DNA of 39,534 nt, from NCBI RefSeq assembly GCF_010093535.1, contig NW_022985166.1, positions 1,892,877 through 1,932,410 of the forward strand, written 5' to 3'. Within the stretch, counting starts at the first letter, position 1. Each line of letters begins with the position of its first letter. Under the pieces are notes generated by a model. It had not been told where the DNA came from. It searched no databases and saw nothing but the letters and a program-made list of their open reading frames with translations. Below are positions 1 through 10,827 of the stretch, piece after piece. The stretch comes from Lindgomyces ingoldianus. Taxonomy: Eukaryota; Ascomycota; Dothideomycetes; Pleosporales; Lindgomycetaceae. The position numbers and the translations under genes are program-made.

Positions 1-250
1 CTCGACACACCAATGTGGCTGATGCCAATCCCCGACACACCGATGTGGCTAGAGAGGTGGAACAGACGCAACTAACTATAATTTAAACATGTTTTACACA
101 ACGCATACTAGAGCAAACTGCATGCAAATTAGCGTAAAGGTGCACTTACATTAGGTATACATTTTCTTTTAAAAAAGAATATAAGAAACACATAAGGTGA
201 CAGAGAAACAGCGTTACTAGGGTTTATCCGAAGAAATTCTGACTAACTAG
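1..250. repeat. Direct repeat J, left copy (J1), little mutated
   Basis: This segment matches 39282-39534 in the same orientation across its whole length, with about one 1-bp indel. It opens with a partial and a full copy (20-49) of a 30-bp tandem unit containing CGACACACC and ATGTGGCT. J1 keeps CpG and CpA sites that are TpA in the right copy, so J1 escaped RIP. The match appears to resume after the solo LTR: the bases from 381 (CTAGCGCGTCC) pair with the last bases of the window (CTATTGTGTTT). J therefore probably extends to about 459 here. No coding frame is visible. Its nature (subtelomeric repeat or end of a larger element) is unknown. Confidence 0.75.
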
Positions 251-251
251 C

Positions 252-380
252 TGTAAGGCCGAGATGGTGCTTACGTGCGACGGGTATATATACTATTCTG
301 TACGCAATAATTAACTGTTGGTTGATTATTCGCACCTTTTTGGTTGTATTGGCGTAGTGGTACAGAGCTCCGTCCTTACA
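252..380 (+). mobile_element. Solo LTR of miniature retroelement C
   Basis: This is a 129-bp sequence starting TGTAAGGCC and ending CGTCCTTACA, flanked by a perfect 5-bp duplication CTAGC (247-251 and 381-385). It is the reverse complement of the two LTRs of C1 at 13181-13308 and 13608-13735. A TATA box (TATATATA, 285-292) and the TG...CA ends fit an LTR. It is unmutated, as expected for a repeat too short to trigger RIP. A lone LTR with its own target duplication indicates LTR-LTR recombination that removed the body. It interrupts repeat J. Confidence 0.85.
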
Positions 381-460
381 CTAGCGCGTCCAAAAGAGGA
401 GATTCTGCTCAACTTTTCGTTCTGCAAACCCGAATATAATAAGCAGAGCAAGCTCTGCTA
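381..460. other. Junction segment between J1 and truncated transposon D1, with hairpin
   Basis: This is about 80 bp of unmutated sequence between the solo LTR and the point (about 461) where similarity to the pogo-like transposon begins. It ends in an inverted repeat, AGCAGAGC at 442-449 and GCTCTGCT at 452-459, separated by AA. The equivalent place in D2 (near 15640) carries transposase coding sequence instead, so this is a rearrangement junction that removed the 5' half of D1. The hairpin may mark the end of repeat J or of another element. I could not assign it. Confidence 0.5.
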
Positions 461-738
461 ATAAAAATAATAAAATTATTACTATTTATATGCCTTTTTA
501 CTTATTGCACCTTTTATAGCTACTTAATGTAGGTTGTTTTACTCCTTTAAAGAAGGTGTATAGGCGCTAAGCTAAAAACCTTATGCGCAACTAGATTACT
601 TATATTATAAAAATAAAGTTCCTGCTATGCTTTAAAGCAGCCTATAATGCTATAATTACTTTTAGTAACATTTAAAAAGGGTTCTAAAGCGCTAGATTAG
701 TTCCTTTTAACTTATAATAAGTTATAATAGGCCTTAAT
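461..738 (+). pseudogene. D1 fragment 1: pogo/Fot1-like transposase, C-terminal half, interrupted
   Basis: This is the mirror copy of 15360-15640 in D2. Read on the + strand it gives a DDE-superfamily transposase stretch downstream of the second catalytic Asp, including LNVGCFTPLKKVYRR near 515-565. That matches the LLQPLDVGCF-type motif family in fungal pogo transposases. Stops are TAA/TAG at expected Gln or Trp positions. The 5' half of the gene (DNA-binding domain and first catalytic residues) is missing: similarity stops at about 460. The reading is cut at 738 by retrotransposon A1, whose target duplication is TTAAT (734-738), and resumes at 14604. D1 is the oldest layer of the nest. Confidence 0.8.
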
Positions 739-1056
739 TGTCACGATTGTGCACGAGTAAGGTTATAGAGCTTCACAGAGGTCTAGTTTAATTACTATGT
801 GAGGTATCATGGTAGGTACAAGACGTTGTGTGAGGAATAGGAAGGTTTAAGAGGAAATTAGCAATTAAATACTTAGCTTAGAAGTCTAAGCACTTTAGGT
901 ATAAATTAAGCCTATTTTAAGTTTAGTTAGTGTTAAGGCAGTTTATGCTTAAGTTTATGTCTATGTTATGTTATAATTATGTTAGACATGCACTAATAAT
1001 ACTCTAGTACGCGTCTAATATAGTTATGTCTAGGATCTAGAGAGAATACTGTAACA
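739..1056 (-). repeat. 3' LTR of A1
   Basis: This 318-bp LTR starts TGTCACGATT and ends ACTGTAACA on the + strand. The outer (left) half keeps CpA/CpG sites such as GTGCACGAG and GGTATCATGG. The inner half is converted, for example AGAGAATACTGTAACA where the partner LTR has GAGGATACCGTGACA. This gradient is reversed in the partner LTR at 14281-14598. Confidence 0.9.
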
Positions 1057-1072
1057 GTACCCCCCTCTTATT
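1057..1072 (-). promoter_or_regulatory. Polypurine tract of A1
   Basis: Directly inside the left LTR, the + strand reads GTACCCCCCTCTTATT. On the - strand this is a run of A/G ending in six G, the plus-strand primer site that precedes a 3' LTR. A2 has the same tract with seven G. It fixes the direction of A1. Confidence 0.8.
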
Positions 1073-3207
1073 AAAAAGGGAATTCTTTACATTAGTAGTT
1101 CTAGCATTAAGTTATCTTTATTAGAGTACAGGTTTAGTTTAGATAGGTATTAGGCGTAAAATTAAGTTACTATAGAGTTCTTTTATAAGGCTTTTACAGG
1201 TTTCTATAACAGTTTGTTGTATCTAGTCTATTTTATAAAGTATTTATAGATACATTTTTTTTGTTAAACTAAATCTATTTAATGTCTTTTATAACATATT
1301 TTAGTTTATTATTTATAATAATAGGTTTAAGTAGCAGGTTTAGCTGTTTAGGTAGATAGTTAGATTTAGAAGCTACTTAGCGCAGCAATAATACATAGAA
1401 CACAGGGTGTATCTTTATGCTGTTAGGTAGGATTAATTAGTAAGCGTGCAATAAAACTATATAAGCTACTATAAAAAGGCTAAGGTTCTTCTAATTAAGT
1501 TTTTTTAATTATTAGTTTATTTAAATATTTCTAGCATTTAGCTAGACCTTCTTGCTAGCTGCATATGTAGGGGTAAAGGTTTAAAATTAGTTTACATACT
1601 TTTGTTAAAGAGCTTAAGCCTATGTAAGCTTTTTATAAACATATTTAAATATATTTTAGATCTTATTAATAAGTTTATTTATATTTATTACTTATATAAA
1701 TTAATAAGTTAGTTAGAAGGTATTTAAAAGTAGTTTAAATTCTATTTAAAAGTAGTATTTATAGTTTACTAAAAATAAAGATACTTATGTTAATTTAAAT
1801 ATTATATTATTAGCTTTAAACTATGCTATAGCTAACTATTTTACCTAGTTATCTTACTAGTAGTTTATATACACTTATAAGACTTATTTTATTATAGTGT
1901 TTACATTTTTAGTCTAGCTGTTAGTCTTTAGGTAAAAAGCTGTAGATAAATAAGGGATAATTTAAAGCTATTTATAAAGTTTATCTTAGAAGGCTAAAAC
2001 AAACTATGTACCTCTGTTTAATATAATTATGTTAGGCAGGCTATAGTAAACTTATACATATTAGTAGAATAACTAGGCTATATTAAAGGCAGTTATAGAG
2101 GAACATAGTATTAAGTGTTAATACTTAGTTAAGTAATTAATAACTACTATAATATTTATATACTTTTTAAATAAAAGTAGGTCTATAATAAAGTTAATTA
2201 ATATATTTTTTTAAGCTTATTTAAAAATTAGAAGTAGTTTAAGTAGGCTATTATACTTTTTTTAAAAGGCCTTTACTTTACAGCAAGTATAGCAATATAA
2301 TACATATTAGCGTACAGTATAGAACATGCAGGGCTAGTAGTACTCTCTCTGTAGTAGGTTAAGAGTCTTTCCTCTGCCTAGGTGTTCTTTAATAGGCAAG
2401 TTATATATAATTTAGAGTAGTTTAATTCTTAGTTTGTTAGAATTAAAAATTATAAGTTAGTTATAGTAATATAGCTTACTATTTTAGTTTTTATAGTTAG
2501 CTAGTGTTACTTTCTTTAACTAACTAGCACTATTTTAGAGTAAGTCTAAAGTTTTTTAAATAAATATATTATTTAAATACTTATTAGTAATAATTTAATT
2601 AATTATCTAATTTATTTTATTTAAGTTAAAGTCTAAAAATAGCTTAGGTTAAAGTAAAGTTTAGTGTTAAGCTTTTTATACTTCTTTTTAAGCAGGGACA
2701 TTTTAAGATTACTTTATAAAAGCATCTAGTTTTTCTTTATCTTAACTAGAATAATAAGTAATTTTAAAATTAAAATAAAATAAGTATTTAAACTAATAAG
2801 CTTATTAGTAGCTAAGTTATTTTATAGTTATAAAGTACTATAAGTTCTTATAGTTAAATAGAACCTATATTAGATGCGCTGCACCTTCTAGTTTAAGTTG
2901 CTATTATTTAAAGTAGTGTACTATAGTAAGTAATTTTTTGTTATAGATTTTATAATTACCTTTTATAAAGCTTATTCTTTTTAAGAAGTATGTAATAGGC
3001 CTAATAGTCCTATCTAGCTTAGTCTAAAAAAGAACTCCTACTACTACATAGTCTAAGGCATTAGCTTTTATAAGTATTAGTAGTTTAAAGTTAAAGTAGT
3101 AGAGTATTAAAGCTTTAGTAAAGGCTTTTTTTAGCTAGTTAAAAAACTATTAGTAATTTAAGTTAAAGTTAAATTAAATTCTTTTTTTAGTAAGTGTAAT
3201 TATAAGG
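1073..3207 (-). pseudogene. A1 pol remnant: RNase H, integrase, chromodomain
   Basis: This is the 3' third of the A pol gene, matching A2 from about 35030 to 37155. On the - strand: the RNase H region is near 2790-3085; the integrase zinc-binding motif at about 2330-2400 reads LPIKEHLGRGKTLNLL; the integrase core is near 1900-2200, with the second Asp changed to Asn (LNRGT; A2 keeps LDRGT); and a C-terminal chromodomain is at about 1120-1320. Many Trp and Gln codons are now TAA or TAG. B1 interrupts the gene between RT and RNase H (TSD CTTAC at 3208-3212). The chromodomain places the family among chromoviruses, which target heterochromatin. Confidence 0.85.
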
Positions 3208-3212
3208 CTTAC

Positions 3213-3802
3213 TGTTACAGCTAACAAACAGACTGTAATAACTCAGCTTGCTATGGCACACAGCCCTAGACACACTAGATAGGGAACAGTTAACCCCGCT
3301 ATTGCCGGACTATATAACTAAACAGAGGAAGAATGGCTCCACCTTATAGACAAATGCTTAGCAGAATGCGTTATCTAATAGGAACATGCGCGCAGTGCTT
3401 GCTCTAGCGCGCAGAAAAAAAAATTGCGCGCATTACGCGCAACTGTAGAAAACCCTATGTATATAGTCTTAATCTTAACTATAGTTAAAGGGCTGTAATT
3501 AACATTTAGTTTATTCTTTATAATAGACTAAGAAGCTTAAACCCTTTCTAAAAAGGATTAAGCTGCCTTGTATATTTTGCAATATATATACCTCTAACCT
3601 TTATCTACCTAACTAGTAACACTTAGCTACCTATACAGCTATAGGGACAAACTATAGCCTGCCTTCTAAACTCTAACTATCTCTTACTCTGCTTAACAGA
3701 CTGTACACCTAATCTAGCTAAGTTCTTATCCCCTCTCTACTAACATTAAATAGGCTGTTGTACTTTAGAAATTACTATTTCTCTAAAGTAAAAATTATAA
3801 CA
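3213..3802 (+). repeat. 5' LTR of B1
   Basis: This 590-bp LTR starts TGTTACAGCTAAC and ends ATTATAACA. The first ~150 bp are unmutated (CTATGGCAC, TTGCCGGAC) and the last ~250 bp are heavily mutated. It contains a G+C island at about 3387-3442 with two inverted repeats: TGCGCGC/GCGCGCA around CTTGCTC, then TTGCGCG (3424-3430) and CGCGCAA (3436-3442). The same island is present in all four B LTRs. No clear tRNA primer site follows at 3803. Confidence 0.93.
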
Positions 3803-3855
3803 TTAATTACTACTTTTTTAAAAGTATAGCACCTTACACCTCCCTTAACATTAGT

Positions 3856-6800
3856 ATAACAGGAGCTAGTGCAGCCAGCACTAGTAAAACCCTATCTAGA
3901 AATAAGGAGGAACACAGCTAATAAATATAATATCTCTGTTAAGAAATTAAAGCACTTAGAACCTAGCTTTAATAACAGCTACATGTCTAACAACTACACA
4001 CCCTTTATTTAGAAGTTGCTAAACTCTACAACACTGCTAAAAAAAAAACTAGCATTAAATTAAAAAAGTTACTACACCTAGCCCTACTTAAACTATTTAA
4101 CAGCACAGCTAAGGACCTTAAGCTATTCTTTACTTAATGCTACTTATACATGCAGTACAACAAGGGCGCCTTCTAGACAGACAAAGAAATAATCTTATAA
4201 ATAAGACTCTATCTAGAAGGACCTCTAGCTATCTAGTTTTAACTACACGCAGATAATTAAATGCAACATAAAGTAACTAAAAAAGTTTCTCTTATTTACA
4301 CTTAAGAAATCTTTTAAAACATAGATGCTTTTAAACAAGCCCTTATAATAATCTATAGCTAAGTAAACTAAAAAGAGAAAGCAGTTAACAGGATAGACAC
4401 CCTACAACAAGAAAAAAGCACTGTCTAGTTATACACAGCACACTTCTGCAAACAACTAGCTATTAGTAGATAAACTAACAAAGCAGCTATTAGAAGAATG
4501 TTCTATAATAGACTATCTAACATAATTAAAGACAAATTTATGCATTACAGCAAACTAAAGGAATTTAAAGAATACATAAAAAGGGCAACTATATACAATA
4601 ATTAGCATTAGGAACGTCTTTACAAGAAGCGCCCTAGCATAACACCCTAGAAACTAGAAATATTTTAGAAGAAAAAGAAGATGTAATAGTTTAACAGTAA
4701 ACTAAGAAATCTTAGTTATGCTAAATATATATAAGGCTTAACTAAGAAAAAGAGCAAGTTTTAAATAAGTAAAAAGCTGCCACTAAGTACAAAACAACAG
4801 AAATAGCTTAAAAAAAAAGTGTGCCTTAACTATAGAAAAGTAAGACACTATAAAAAAAAGTGCCTAAACTCTAGTAACTAAGAGAATAAAGATAAAAAAC
4901 TAACTATAAAAGTAATACATATAAAGCAGGGTCTAACAGAACCTAAAATTCTAGACAGACTAAATAAAAACCTTTACTAGTAATGCAGAAGCAATTACAA
5001 ATCTAATAAATGCCTAAGGAAATACTAAAAAGTTAAAGTTTAGAATAATAATAAAGTATTTAAAGCACTAGAATAAGCTGCTACCTATAAAGAATAGTAA
5101 GGCTATATGTAAGCAACAACATATGTTGCTAACATAAAAAAAAAGAAAGAGCTATTTCCCTTAAGGCAGCTAATAACTAGAATCTCTGCTTAAGAACTAT
5201 AATACTAATTTAACTATAGTAACTGCTAAAAGTGCAGCAACACCTACAACCTATAAAACTATAAAAAAACAATATATAAAGTACACATTAACAATAATGC
5301 AAACACTTATAGTATAATTAAGAAAATTACTAAAACACACTATGCTGTCTTAAATAACAAAAAATAATAAAAAATGTTTTAAAAAATCTTAAATAAAGAA
5401 TAAGGCCTTAATTAGTAATGCACTTCTTTAATAACTTTAAAACCCTGCAACTAGAGAGCTAACACACCCCCTTTAGCACTAGCAATTACATAAAAGGACC
5501 TAGAAGTCTGCTAACAAAACAGATACTGCATCTTATGTAAAAGTTAGAGACATAATAAGTTCTAATGCATATATTAAAGCTACCTCTTACAAATAGTACA
5601 GACAAAGGAATACCTAAGATAGACATAGGTTTAACTAATACTAGTCTAGAATAACTTTAAGGATTGCCCTTATAACTAGTATCTATGTGTTAATAAGTAT
5701 TGCCTAAAACATTAGCTAACTAAACACAGAGCTGGCTAGTAGCTATATAGGATACAGGCAAGCAAACTTGCAAACAACACGCTCCCTAGAATAGCATTAA
5801 CCTGTAAAATGCCTTAGTGCGCCTACTATAATACTAGAACTACACATAAACAGAAACCTTAGACAAAATGTAAAAACTAAGCAGATTACGCATTCTACTA
5901 CTTCTAGTAGAGAGCCTATTAATAAAACAACTAGATGCTGTATTACTATAAGGTAGAAGACTAACACTGCACTGTAGCAGAATGCATAATATAAAGTTAT
6001 TAAGAATATAAAATACAAGCTAACTAAATTAAAAGCTACTAAAAAAAAGCTCTTAAAGTAGAAGAAGATAATAGTATAAACTATCTAGAAATTCTCTATA
6101 AACTCTAAACCTTTGTTGCTGTAGGATAAGGACTAAGCAGAAGCCTAACTACAGAAATAACCCTTACTTACCTAGGACAAGAATAGACAGGCCTTACACT
6201 AATAGACAGCAGTTGCACCTTTACAGCAATTAACTCTATATAGGTTAATTAAAAACAGATACTTTTTAGAAGCAAAGAAAAACCCTTTAAAGTAACCCTA
6301 GTAGACGCCTTATTAATTAAATATAAAGTAAAATAGATATAACTTAAAACCTATAAGCTTATTACAGATATAGAAGGAACTAGCAACTAGATATCTTTTA
6401 ACATCTTACTATTAAAAAAAAAGTACTAAGTAATACTAGGATATAACTAGCTTTATAAACATAACTTAATAATTAACTAGTAAACTATAACCCTAGTAAC
6501 AAAACAGGACTACGCCTGTATAACATAGTTAGCCTACTATAATAATTTATGCACCTTTTACAGACAAGCAAAAAAAGAAAGTAGATATTTCCCTAAGAAA
6601 AAAAAACTAAAGAAATTCCCTTATTAAGAACTAAAAGCCTAGGTAGTCTACTTAATAAAGAAAAAGTTAAAAAAAACATCCTTTAAAGAACTTTAGAAAG
6701 AATAAAACCTTAACTAGATAGAAATTTATAAGATTACGCACAAAACAGGAAACTTACTAGAAGAATATAAGAAGTACAAAGACATGTTTAAAACCCTAGA

Positions 6801-9800
6801 AGATCTAGAAGAATTACCCCCTTACTAATTATAGAATTACACTATTAATCTTAAACTAAAACCTTAACTAAAAGCCTATAAGCTTTAACTATTAACTAAG
6901 GCACAAAAAAACGCACTATAAGAATATGTAGACAGGATGCTATTACAAGGACATATCTGTAAAAGTAATAGCCTAGTAGCATTAGCAGTAGTCTTTATAA
7001 AAAAAAAGAATAGCAAAGTAAAAGTATGCTAGAACTACTAAACTCTAAATAACAACACTATAAGGGATTAGTACCCTCTTCTAATAATCTAGAACATTAT
7101 AAACTAATTAAAAGGAACTAAGCACTTTACTAAATTTAACGTCTAAGATAGATTTAATAAAATAAGGATTAAACAGGGACATAAATAGATAACTGCCTTT
7201 AGAACTCTAGGAGGATTATATAAACTGCTTATTATGCCTTTTAGACTTACTAACACACTTATAACCTTTTAAAGAGTTATTAACACTGCTTTAAATCTAT
7301 ACTTTAATATATTTATACTTATATACCTTAATAATATACTAGTGTATACAAAAGAAAGCTAAGACAATTACATATCTAAGGTAAAACTTATGCTAGAACA
7401 CCTCTAGCAATACAGCCTACACTTCTAGCTAGAAAAATGCAAATTTAACATACAGAAAACTAAATATTTAGAATTTATTATAAACTAAGATTAAATAAAG
7501 ATAGATCTAAAAAAAATAACTAAAGTACTTAAATAGCCTGTACCTAAATCTGTCACTAAAATTAGAGGATTCCTTAGACTAACAGGCTATGTATAAAGAA
7601 TAATTAAGGACTACTCTAAAACAGCGCTTCTACTTACTAATGCTATAATAAAGAAAAAAGTGTTACATAAATTCTAATAAACAACTAAAATAAACTAATC
7701 TTTTAAGAAATTAAAAAAGACTATTACTAGTTATCTAGTCCTCTAGATGTATAACCTAACTTTTAAAACTAAAGTCTACACTAACGCCTTTAAACAAGCT
7801 AAAGAAGCAGCCCTTTTATAAAAACAAGAAAACAGCTACTAGCACCTAGTAGTATACTATTTAGCAAAGTTTGCTCCTACAGAACAAAAATACACTATAC
7901 TAGACAAAGAGCTTAAAGCTATTATTAACACCTGCAGGAATTAGAAAGTTAAACTGTAAAAACTTAGACAATAATTTATTATCTACACTAATTACACTAA
8001 CCTAGTAACCTTTTTAACAACAAAGAAGCTCTCTTTAATGCACATATAATAAGTAATAGAATTAGCATAATTTAATTTTATTATTAAGCACATCTTTAAA
8101 AGCAGTAACTAATAAGTAGATGTCCTTAGCAAACATCCTAACTATTTTAATAAATAAGAAGAAGACACAGAAGAATTTGCAATCTTTAAGGAAACTAACT
8201 AAGGTCTAGTATATAATAGACTAGAACTAGAAAGACTAATCTACTTCTTAATAATAGCAAAATAAAGATAAAAAAACCTTATTAAAGAATATTACAAGGC
8301 CCCTATGTTTAGACACCCTAGAATAGGATTACTTTAAAGAAAAATAAAAGAAGTAATTCTAAGAGACATCCTGTAACTAAAAAACCTGTGCACTAAAGTA
8401 TTACAAGAATGCAACCTGTATAACAAAAACAACCTTTAAAGATATAAACTATACAGACAACTGTAACTAATTACAGCACCTAAACAACCCTAGACTATAA
8501 TAATAATAGACTTTATAATAGGACTACTACTGTTCTGTAAACCTAGAACAGAAAGACTCTGTAATATAATTACAGTAATAGTTAATAAAACTATAAAGTT
8601 TATTCTTACATAGGCAACAAAGAAAAACATAACAGCAAAAGAATTTATGTTTAAAATAAAAAAAAATCTCTTTATAACCTATAGATGCCTATAGATTATT
8701 ATCTTAGATAGAGATAAGCTCTTTACTAGCAAATATTAGACAACTATAATCTAACATTTTAAGATAACTTATAAACTCTCTACAGCCTATCACCCCTAGA
8801 CAGATGGACAGACAGAGAGAATAAACACAGAGATAGAAAAGTACTTACAGAAATACATCTTGTACAAACAAACAGACTGGCCTAAATAGTTGCTAATAGC
8901 CTAGTTAGCTATTAACACTACACAGTCTACCTTAACTAAAATAACCCTGTACAAAGCAAATTTTAGCTACCCCCACAGATACAAACTTTCTAGAACCTAG
9001 CTAACAGACCTGCTAGAGGCCTTAAGCTAAACAACATAACTACTAGAAATACATTAAAAGCTAAGTAAGGAAGCTTAGCTTATAATAAAAGCTATAGAAG
9101 CTTTAGTAAATTAACATAGATAAACAGCCCTAGAAATATATCTTTATAATTATATATATTTAGATACTATAAACTTTAAAAACTTTTAACTAGCGTAAAA
9201 ACTAGCTAAAAAACAAATAAGACTCTACAAAGTTATCTAAACTTGCCTAGAAGCATATAAGCTTAAATTACTTAAAAACATAAAAATCTTTTTATAGTTC
9301 TATGTTTCTAAGCTAAAGCTAGCACCTAAAAACATCCTGTTAGCAACTTAAGGATAGAATAAAAAGAAACTTAAATATAAAGTTAAAAAGATCTTAGATA
9401 AGGAAAGAAATTACTACTTAATAAAGTAAGTAGAATACCTAACTTGTAAAAACACCTAAGAACCTGTCACAAACCTACAGAACGCCTAGAAGGCGCTACA
9501 GGAGTATTACTTACACTTCCTAGATTAAACTACTTAGGCAAAAGTTCTTACAACTAAAAAGCATCCTTATTAACTAAAACTATTACTGCATTAGCTAGCT
9601 ACAATGTAGGAACCCTGCAACTCTTTAACAAAGGCTAAGAAGAAAGAAGACTAGCTGCTTTTACCTTAAGCGCTTTAAGCTTATCTAGTAATAAAAAGTC
9701 TCTTTCTAGATATTTTACCTTTTAACTTTCTAACACCTTTAATTGTTTTTTTGCCTGCAACGCCTAAGAAGCATATAAATAAAGCTTGCAAACGTGCTTC

Positions 9801-10230
9801 TTACGCTTATAAATCTCTCTTTTACATTTTTTCTCTTTCTTCTTTTTAACTAGTTTAATCTTCTAAAGTAGCCTCTTTTGCGCCTTCTCTAACTAATTCT
9901 AAGAAGTGTTAGAAACAAAAGTGTTACAGCAACTTCTTTTTTTTAAGCACTTTACACAGTTATCTAATAACAAGGTTATTACACAGGATAGATTATTTAA
10001 ATAGTAAAGACTACATAGACACATTTTTATACAGTAAAAAGGATTAAAATAAGCTATAGTGCAAAGATAATAAGAGGATAAAGACTTGCAAGACAACTAA
10101 CAAGGCATAGTTAAAAAGAATAAGTATATGTTAAGCGTTTAAAGAAGGACACACACTAGATAAAAAAAAAAACTAACACTTGTAGCAAGAAAAGCGTAAC
10201 AGCAAGAACGCTAACTAAGAAAGAAGCTTA
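3856..10230 (+). pseudogene. B1 gag-pol, single reading frame, RIP-inactivated
   Basis: One frame can be followed for about 2,125 codons. The likely start is ATA at 3856, probably a former ATG, followed by TGASAAST; both B copies have ATA here. The Gag core lies near 4090-4600. A CCHC knuckle is at 4822-4863, with its second Cys now Tyr (CLNYRKVRHYKKKC). The aspartic protease motif LIDSSCTFTAIN is at 6199-6234. RT has YLNNILVY at 7324, with both catalytic Asp now Asn. RNase H is near 7773. The integrase keeps all three acidic positions (IDFI near 8510, LDRD near 8705, TDGQTERINTE near 8800). A chromodomain lies at about 9367-9520. All these motifs are in the same frame, so Gag and Pol were made without a frameshift. 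The same frame continues about 230 codons past the chromodomain to the 3' LTR. Confidence 0.88.
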
Positions 10231-10232
10231 CA

Positions 10233-10822
10233 TGTTATAGCTAATAAACAGACTATAATAACTTAGCTTGCTATAGCACACAGCCCTAAACACACTAGAT
10301 AGGGAACAGTTAACTCTGCTATTACTAAACTATATAACTAAACAGAGGAAGAATAGCTCCACCTTATAGACAAATGCTTAGCAGAATGCGTTATCTAATA
10401 GGAACATGCGCGCAGTGCTTGCTCTAGCGCGTAAAAAAAAGAATTGCGCGCATTACGCGCAACTGCAGGAAACTCTATGTATATAGTCTTAATCTTAACT
10501 ATAGTTAGAAGGCTATAATTAATATTTAGTTTATTCTTTACAATAGACTAAGAAGCTTAAACCCTTTCTAAAAAAGATTAAGCTGCCTTATATATCTTGC
10601 AATATATATACCTCTAACTTTTATCTACTTAACTAGTAACACCTAGCTACCTATACAGCTATAGGGACAAACCACAGCCTGCCTCCTAAACTCTGACTAT
10701 CCCTCACTCTGCTCAACAGACTGTACACCTAATCCGGCTAAGTTCTTATCCCCTCTCCACTAACATCAAATAGGCCGTTGTACTTCAGAAATTACCATTT
10801 CTCCGAAGTAAGGATTGTAACA
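10233..10822 (+). repeat. 3' LTR of B1
   Basis: This 590-bp LTR is the partner of 3213-3802. Its first ~150 bp are mutated (TGTTATAGCTAAT, CTATAGCAC, TTACTAAAC) and its last ~150 bp are unmutated (ATCCGGCTAAG, CTCCGAAGTAAGG), the reverse of the 5' LTR. It is preceded by a short purine-rich tract (AAGAAAGAAG near 10218). Confidence 0.93.
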
Positions 10823-10827
10823 CTTAC

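Larger units (their letters stand above)
3213..10822 (+). mobile_element. Retrotransposon B1 (Ty3/Gypsy chromovirus), complete length, RIP-inactivated
   Basis: This element is 7,610 bp with two 590-bp LTRs (3213-3802 and 10233-10822) and a perfect TSD CTTAC (3208-3212 and 10823-10827). It is inserted, in opposite orientation, into A1 pol. Its length is identical to B2 at 24930-32539. A point at x in B1 matches 35752 minus x in B2 at every motif tested, so the copies differ by substitutions and not indels. It carries one continuous gag-pol frame. The A1 sequence on both sides is mutated right up to the border, whereas the outer ends of B1 are not, so B1 probably entered an already mutated A1. 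Confidence 0.95.

Noticed and set aside
1..250. CRISPR-like or telomeric repeat array
   Set aside because: The 30-bp units are directly adjacent without spacers, are not telomeric hexamers, and the host is a fungus by all other evidence.
252..380. tRNA-derived SINE
   Set aside because: There is an A-box match, but TG...CA ends, a 5-bp duplication and two flanking copies around a body in C1 show it is an LTR.
442..475. Helitron 3' end (hairpin near terminus)
   Set aside because: The hairpin is present but no CTRR terminus follows it and no AT target split is seen.
5797..6018. 73-codon frame on the - strand
   Set aside because: It is antisense to B1 pol and has no features of its own. Long antisense frames arise easily when sense codons are converted to TpA-rich ones.
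9899..10096. 65-codon - strand frame conserved with 25656-25853
   Set aside because: Both are at the identical place in the two B copies and antisense to the B reading frame, so conservation follows from the shared element. I keep it only as a note to the C-terminal extension.
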